From Sideroxydans sp. (lineage in GTDB: Bacteria; Pseudomonadota; Gammaproteobacteria; Burkholderiales; Gallionellaceae), in NCBI GenBank assembly GCA_030823965.1, contig JAVBYP010000264.1, positions 1 through 7,460 on the forward strand: DNA of 7,460 bases, written 5' to 3'. Both the position numbers and the translations under genes were made by a program. Position 1 is the first letter of the stretch, and every line of letters starts with the position of its first letter. The notes under the pieces are model-generated. The model had not been told where the DNA came from, ran no database searches, and was given only the letters and a program-made list of their open reading frames with translations. Positions 6,291 through 7,460 of this stretch are shown in pieces.

Positions 6291-7124
6291 ATGAAATCGC
6301 CCTGTAGCCTCTTCATCCCCTGCATTTTATCCATCCTATCTCTTGCATCATTGTCTTCGGCTCATGCTGTTGGGGCGAGTGTCAAGACGAGAAGTGGGAG
6401 TGAGTTGGGGATAACGCTGTCTTCCTATCTTTATGAAGAACCTTCATTGGGGGTGTCGACCAAGGGTGACAAGTTCGGCATCGGCCACATGGGTGCTTTG
6501 CTTCTGAAAGAAGATTGGTTCATCAAAGATGATGTTCGTTTCGTCAATGGCCGTGTTGATTACAGCGGCTCTGGGTTGCAGGCGGGTGTGCCAGATTGGT
6601 ATATCGAGGCTAGAGGGTTGGTGGGGCGAGATTTTCAGCTAGGGAATGCTATCTATGCTCCGTTCATCGGTATCGGATATCGTTACTTGTTCAACGATCT
6701 ACGTGGCTACAGCAGTACGGGATATATTGGTTATCGTCGCGAAAGTAATTACTTCTATGTTCCTATCGGATTGACGCATCGTTTCGCCCTACAAGATTCG
6801 GCGGTACTCGCTACGACGCTGGAGTTCGACCACCTGATGATGGGGCGACAGGTCTCTAGGCTATCTGATTTGGTCGGTCACGCTGGATATACCAGTGTAT
6901 TCGATGTCTCGAATTCGCAGAGCTCTGGCTTCGGTTTTCGTGCCGATGTCATGTACGAAATGGACGATTTGGTCTTTGGTCCTTTTTTGAACATATGGCG
7001 TATAAGTAAATCCGATTCTGTCATACAGCCAGTTACCCATAATGGGGTAACCACTTGGTATTACTTCTATGAGCCAGAAAACCGTACGACCGAGTTTGGC
7101 CTGCGCATGAGACTCAGATTCTGA
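6291..7124 (+). CDS. Predicted outer-membrane beta-barrel protein, function unknown
   Basis: A 277-residue protein with a clear signal peptide: a short basic N terminus, a hydrophobic core, and AHA at 24-26 as a signal peptidase I site. The mature part (about 250 residues) shows alternating hydrophobic and polar strands rich in aromatics and Gly, such as YAPFIGIGYRYLF, NYFYVPIGLTHRF and YYFYEPENRTTEFGLRMRLRF. It ends in Phe, the usual C-terminal signal for BAM-assisted insertion. This supports an outer-membrane barrel of roughly 10-12 strands (inference). I do not recognise a characterised family and assign no substrate. The start ATG is forced: an in-frame TGA lies at 6252-6254, no other ATG, GTG or TTG start lies between, and the signal peptide begins here. 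No good Shine-Dalgarno is visible (upstream reads ATATCTTCAA). The gene stands alone between the amtB terminator and the htpX promoter. Third codon positions look more A/T-rich than in nuo, as for a weakly expressed or acquired gene. It ends with TGA, and a second TGA follows one codon later. Confidence 0.85.
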   Translation: MKSPCSLFIPCILSILSLASLSSAHAVGASVKTRSGSELGITLSSYLYEEPSLGVSTKGDKFGIGHMGALLLKEDWFIKDDVRFVNGRVDYSGSGLQAGVPDWYIEARGLVGRDFQLGNAIYAPFIGIGYRYLFNDLRGYSSTGYIGYRRESNYFYVPIGLTHRFALQDSAVLATTLEFDHLMMGRQVSRLSDLVGHAGYTSVFDVSNSQSSGFGFRADVMYEMDDLVFGPFLNIWRISKSDSVIQPVTHNGVTTWYYFYEPENRTTEFGLRMRLRF

Positions 7125-7148
7125 TTCTGAGGCGGCGAACTAATTGAC

Positions 7149-7173
7149 AGCCTTTCGCTCTGAGCGATGGGCT
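7149..7173. repeat. Small imperfect hairpin between the outer-membrane gene and htpX
   Basis: AGCC (7149-7152) pairs with GGCT (7170-7173), and CGCT (7156-7159) with AGCG (7163-7166). There is a symmetric 3x3 internal loop and a CTG apical loop. It lacks a T-tract, so it is at most a weak terminator for the upstream gene. Its right arm overlaps the first two bases of the sigma-32 -35 element. Confidence 0.3.
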
Positions 7174-7199
7174 TGAAAATGTATCAAGCACCCCCATGT
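7172..7199 (+). promoter_or_regulatory. Sigma-32 (RpoH) heat-shock promoter of htpX
   Basis: CTTGAAA (7172-7178), then 13 bases, then CCCCATGT (7192-7199). This matches the RpoH consensus CTTGAAA-N(13-15)-CCCCATNT at every defined base. The transcript would start near 7206, giving a leader of about 60 bases before the htpX ATG. htpX is a known heat-shock gene in E. coli, so site and gene support each other. Confidence 0.85.
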
Positions 7200-7266
7200 A
7201 GCGAACCGAGCGGCTAAAGAAGCTTGTTAAACTGAGTGCCGTGAACTTAACTTTGGAGAGAGTCGC

Positions 7267-7460
7267 ATGAAACGTATCTTTTTGTTCCTACTGACCAATA
7301 TCGCTGTTTTGGTGGTCATTAGTATCACTTTGCGCCTGTTGGGCGTGGACCGCTGGATGGATGCGAACGGCGGCATCAACTTTGGTTCCTTGTTGGCGTT
7401 GTCGGCCGTTATCGGTTTTGCGGGTTCTATCGTTTCCCTGTTGATGTCCAAGTGGATGGC
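7267..7460 (+). CDS. htpX: Heat-shock membrane protease HtpX, N-terminal part, 3' truncated by window edge
   Basis: The first 64 complete codons of an M48-family zinc metalloprotease of the inner membrane, which degrades misfolded membrane proteins alongside FtsH. The start [19 protein letters not shown] and the later [15 protein letters not shown] (ending at the window edge) are close to E. coli HtpX (MRIALFLLTNLAVMVV and [16 protein letters not shown]). Two hydrophobic segments (about residues 4-24 and 37-58) are the N-terminal membrane anchors. The HExxH zinc site lies beyond the window and cannot be checked. The ATG at 7267 has GGAG at 7255-7258, eight bases upstream. A near-perfect RpoH promoter lies about 70 bases upstream, consistent with heat induction. 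The frame runs off the right edge without a stop. Confidence 0.93.
   Translation, partial: MKRIFLFLLTNIAVLVVISITLRLLGVDRWMDANGGINFGSLLALSAVIGFAGSIVSLLMSKWM

Noticed and set aside
7144..7149. TTGACA as a sigma-70 -35 box for htpX
   Set aside because: No acceptable -10 box occurs 16-18 bases downstream (sequence there is ATGGGC or similar). The sigma-32 elements explain the region better.
1..7460. CRISPR arrays, tRNA or rRNA genes, transposases, phage or defence genes
   Set aside because: No spaced direct repeats, tRNA-like cloverleaf or recognisable mobile-element proteins were seen on either strand.

Overview
The window looks like part of a Gram-negative proteobacterial chromosome, most likely a betaproteobacterium (a Nitrosomonadales/Gallionellaceae-type genome is my best guess). 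This rests on the nuoL-nuoM-nuoN order and the protein sequences, an NtrC/sigma-54 style ammonium transporter promoter, an RpoH-type heat-shock promoter and an outer-membrane beta-barrel gene. All genes lie on the + strand. The assignment is from pattern recognition, not a database search.

Left part (1-4170): the 3' end of the respiratory complex I operon. It holds the C-terminal half of NuoL (cut by the window edge), then complete NuoM and NuoN. These are the three antiporter-like, proton-pumping membrane subunits of NADH:quinone oxidoreductase. nuoM and nuoN are 9 bases apart. nuoL and nuoM are separated by 181 bases, mostly filled by a long imperfect inverted repeat (about 1050-1181) that resembles a REP/MITE-type element.

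Middle (4171-4780): a perfect 11-bp hairpin with a TACG loop follows nuoN. A Nudix hydrolase of the ADP-ribose pyrophosphatase type starts within 20 bases of it, probably as a reduced-expression tail gene of the nuo operon.

Right-middle (4781-6215): a solo ammonium transporter gene (Amt family), with no glnK beside it. Its leader carries two NtrC-like sites and a -24/-12 sigma-54 promoter in a layout resembling the classic glnA enhancer. A strong intrinsic terminator closes the unit.

Right end (6216-7460): a gene for a predicted outer-membrane beta-barrel protein of unrecognised function, then the start of htpX (membrane zinc protease, cut by the right edge). htpX is preceded by a near-consensus sigma-32 heat-shock promoter. 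No tRNA, rRNA, CRISPR array or transposase gene was seen. No gene-free stretch exceeds 300 bases. I found no clearly novel multi-gene system; the most interesting signals are the intra-operon palindrome and the two alternative-sigma-factor promoters.
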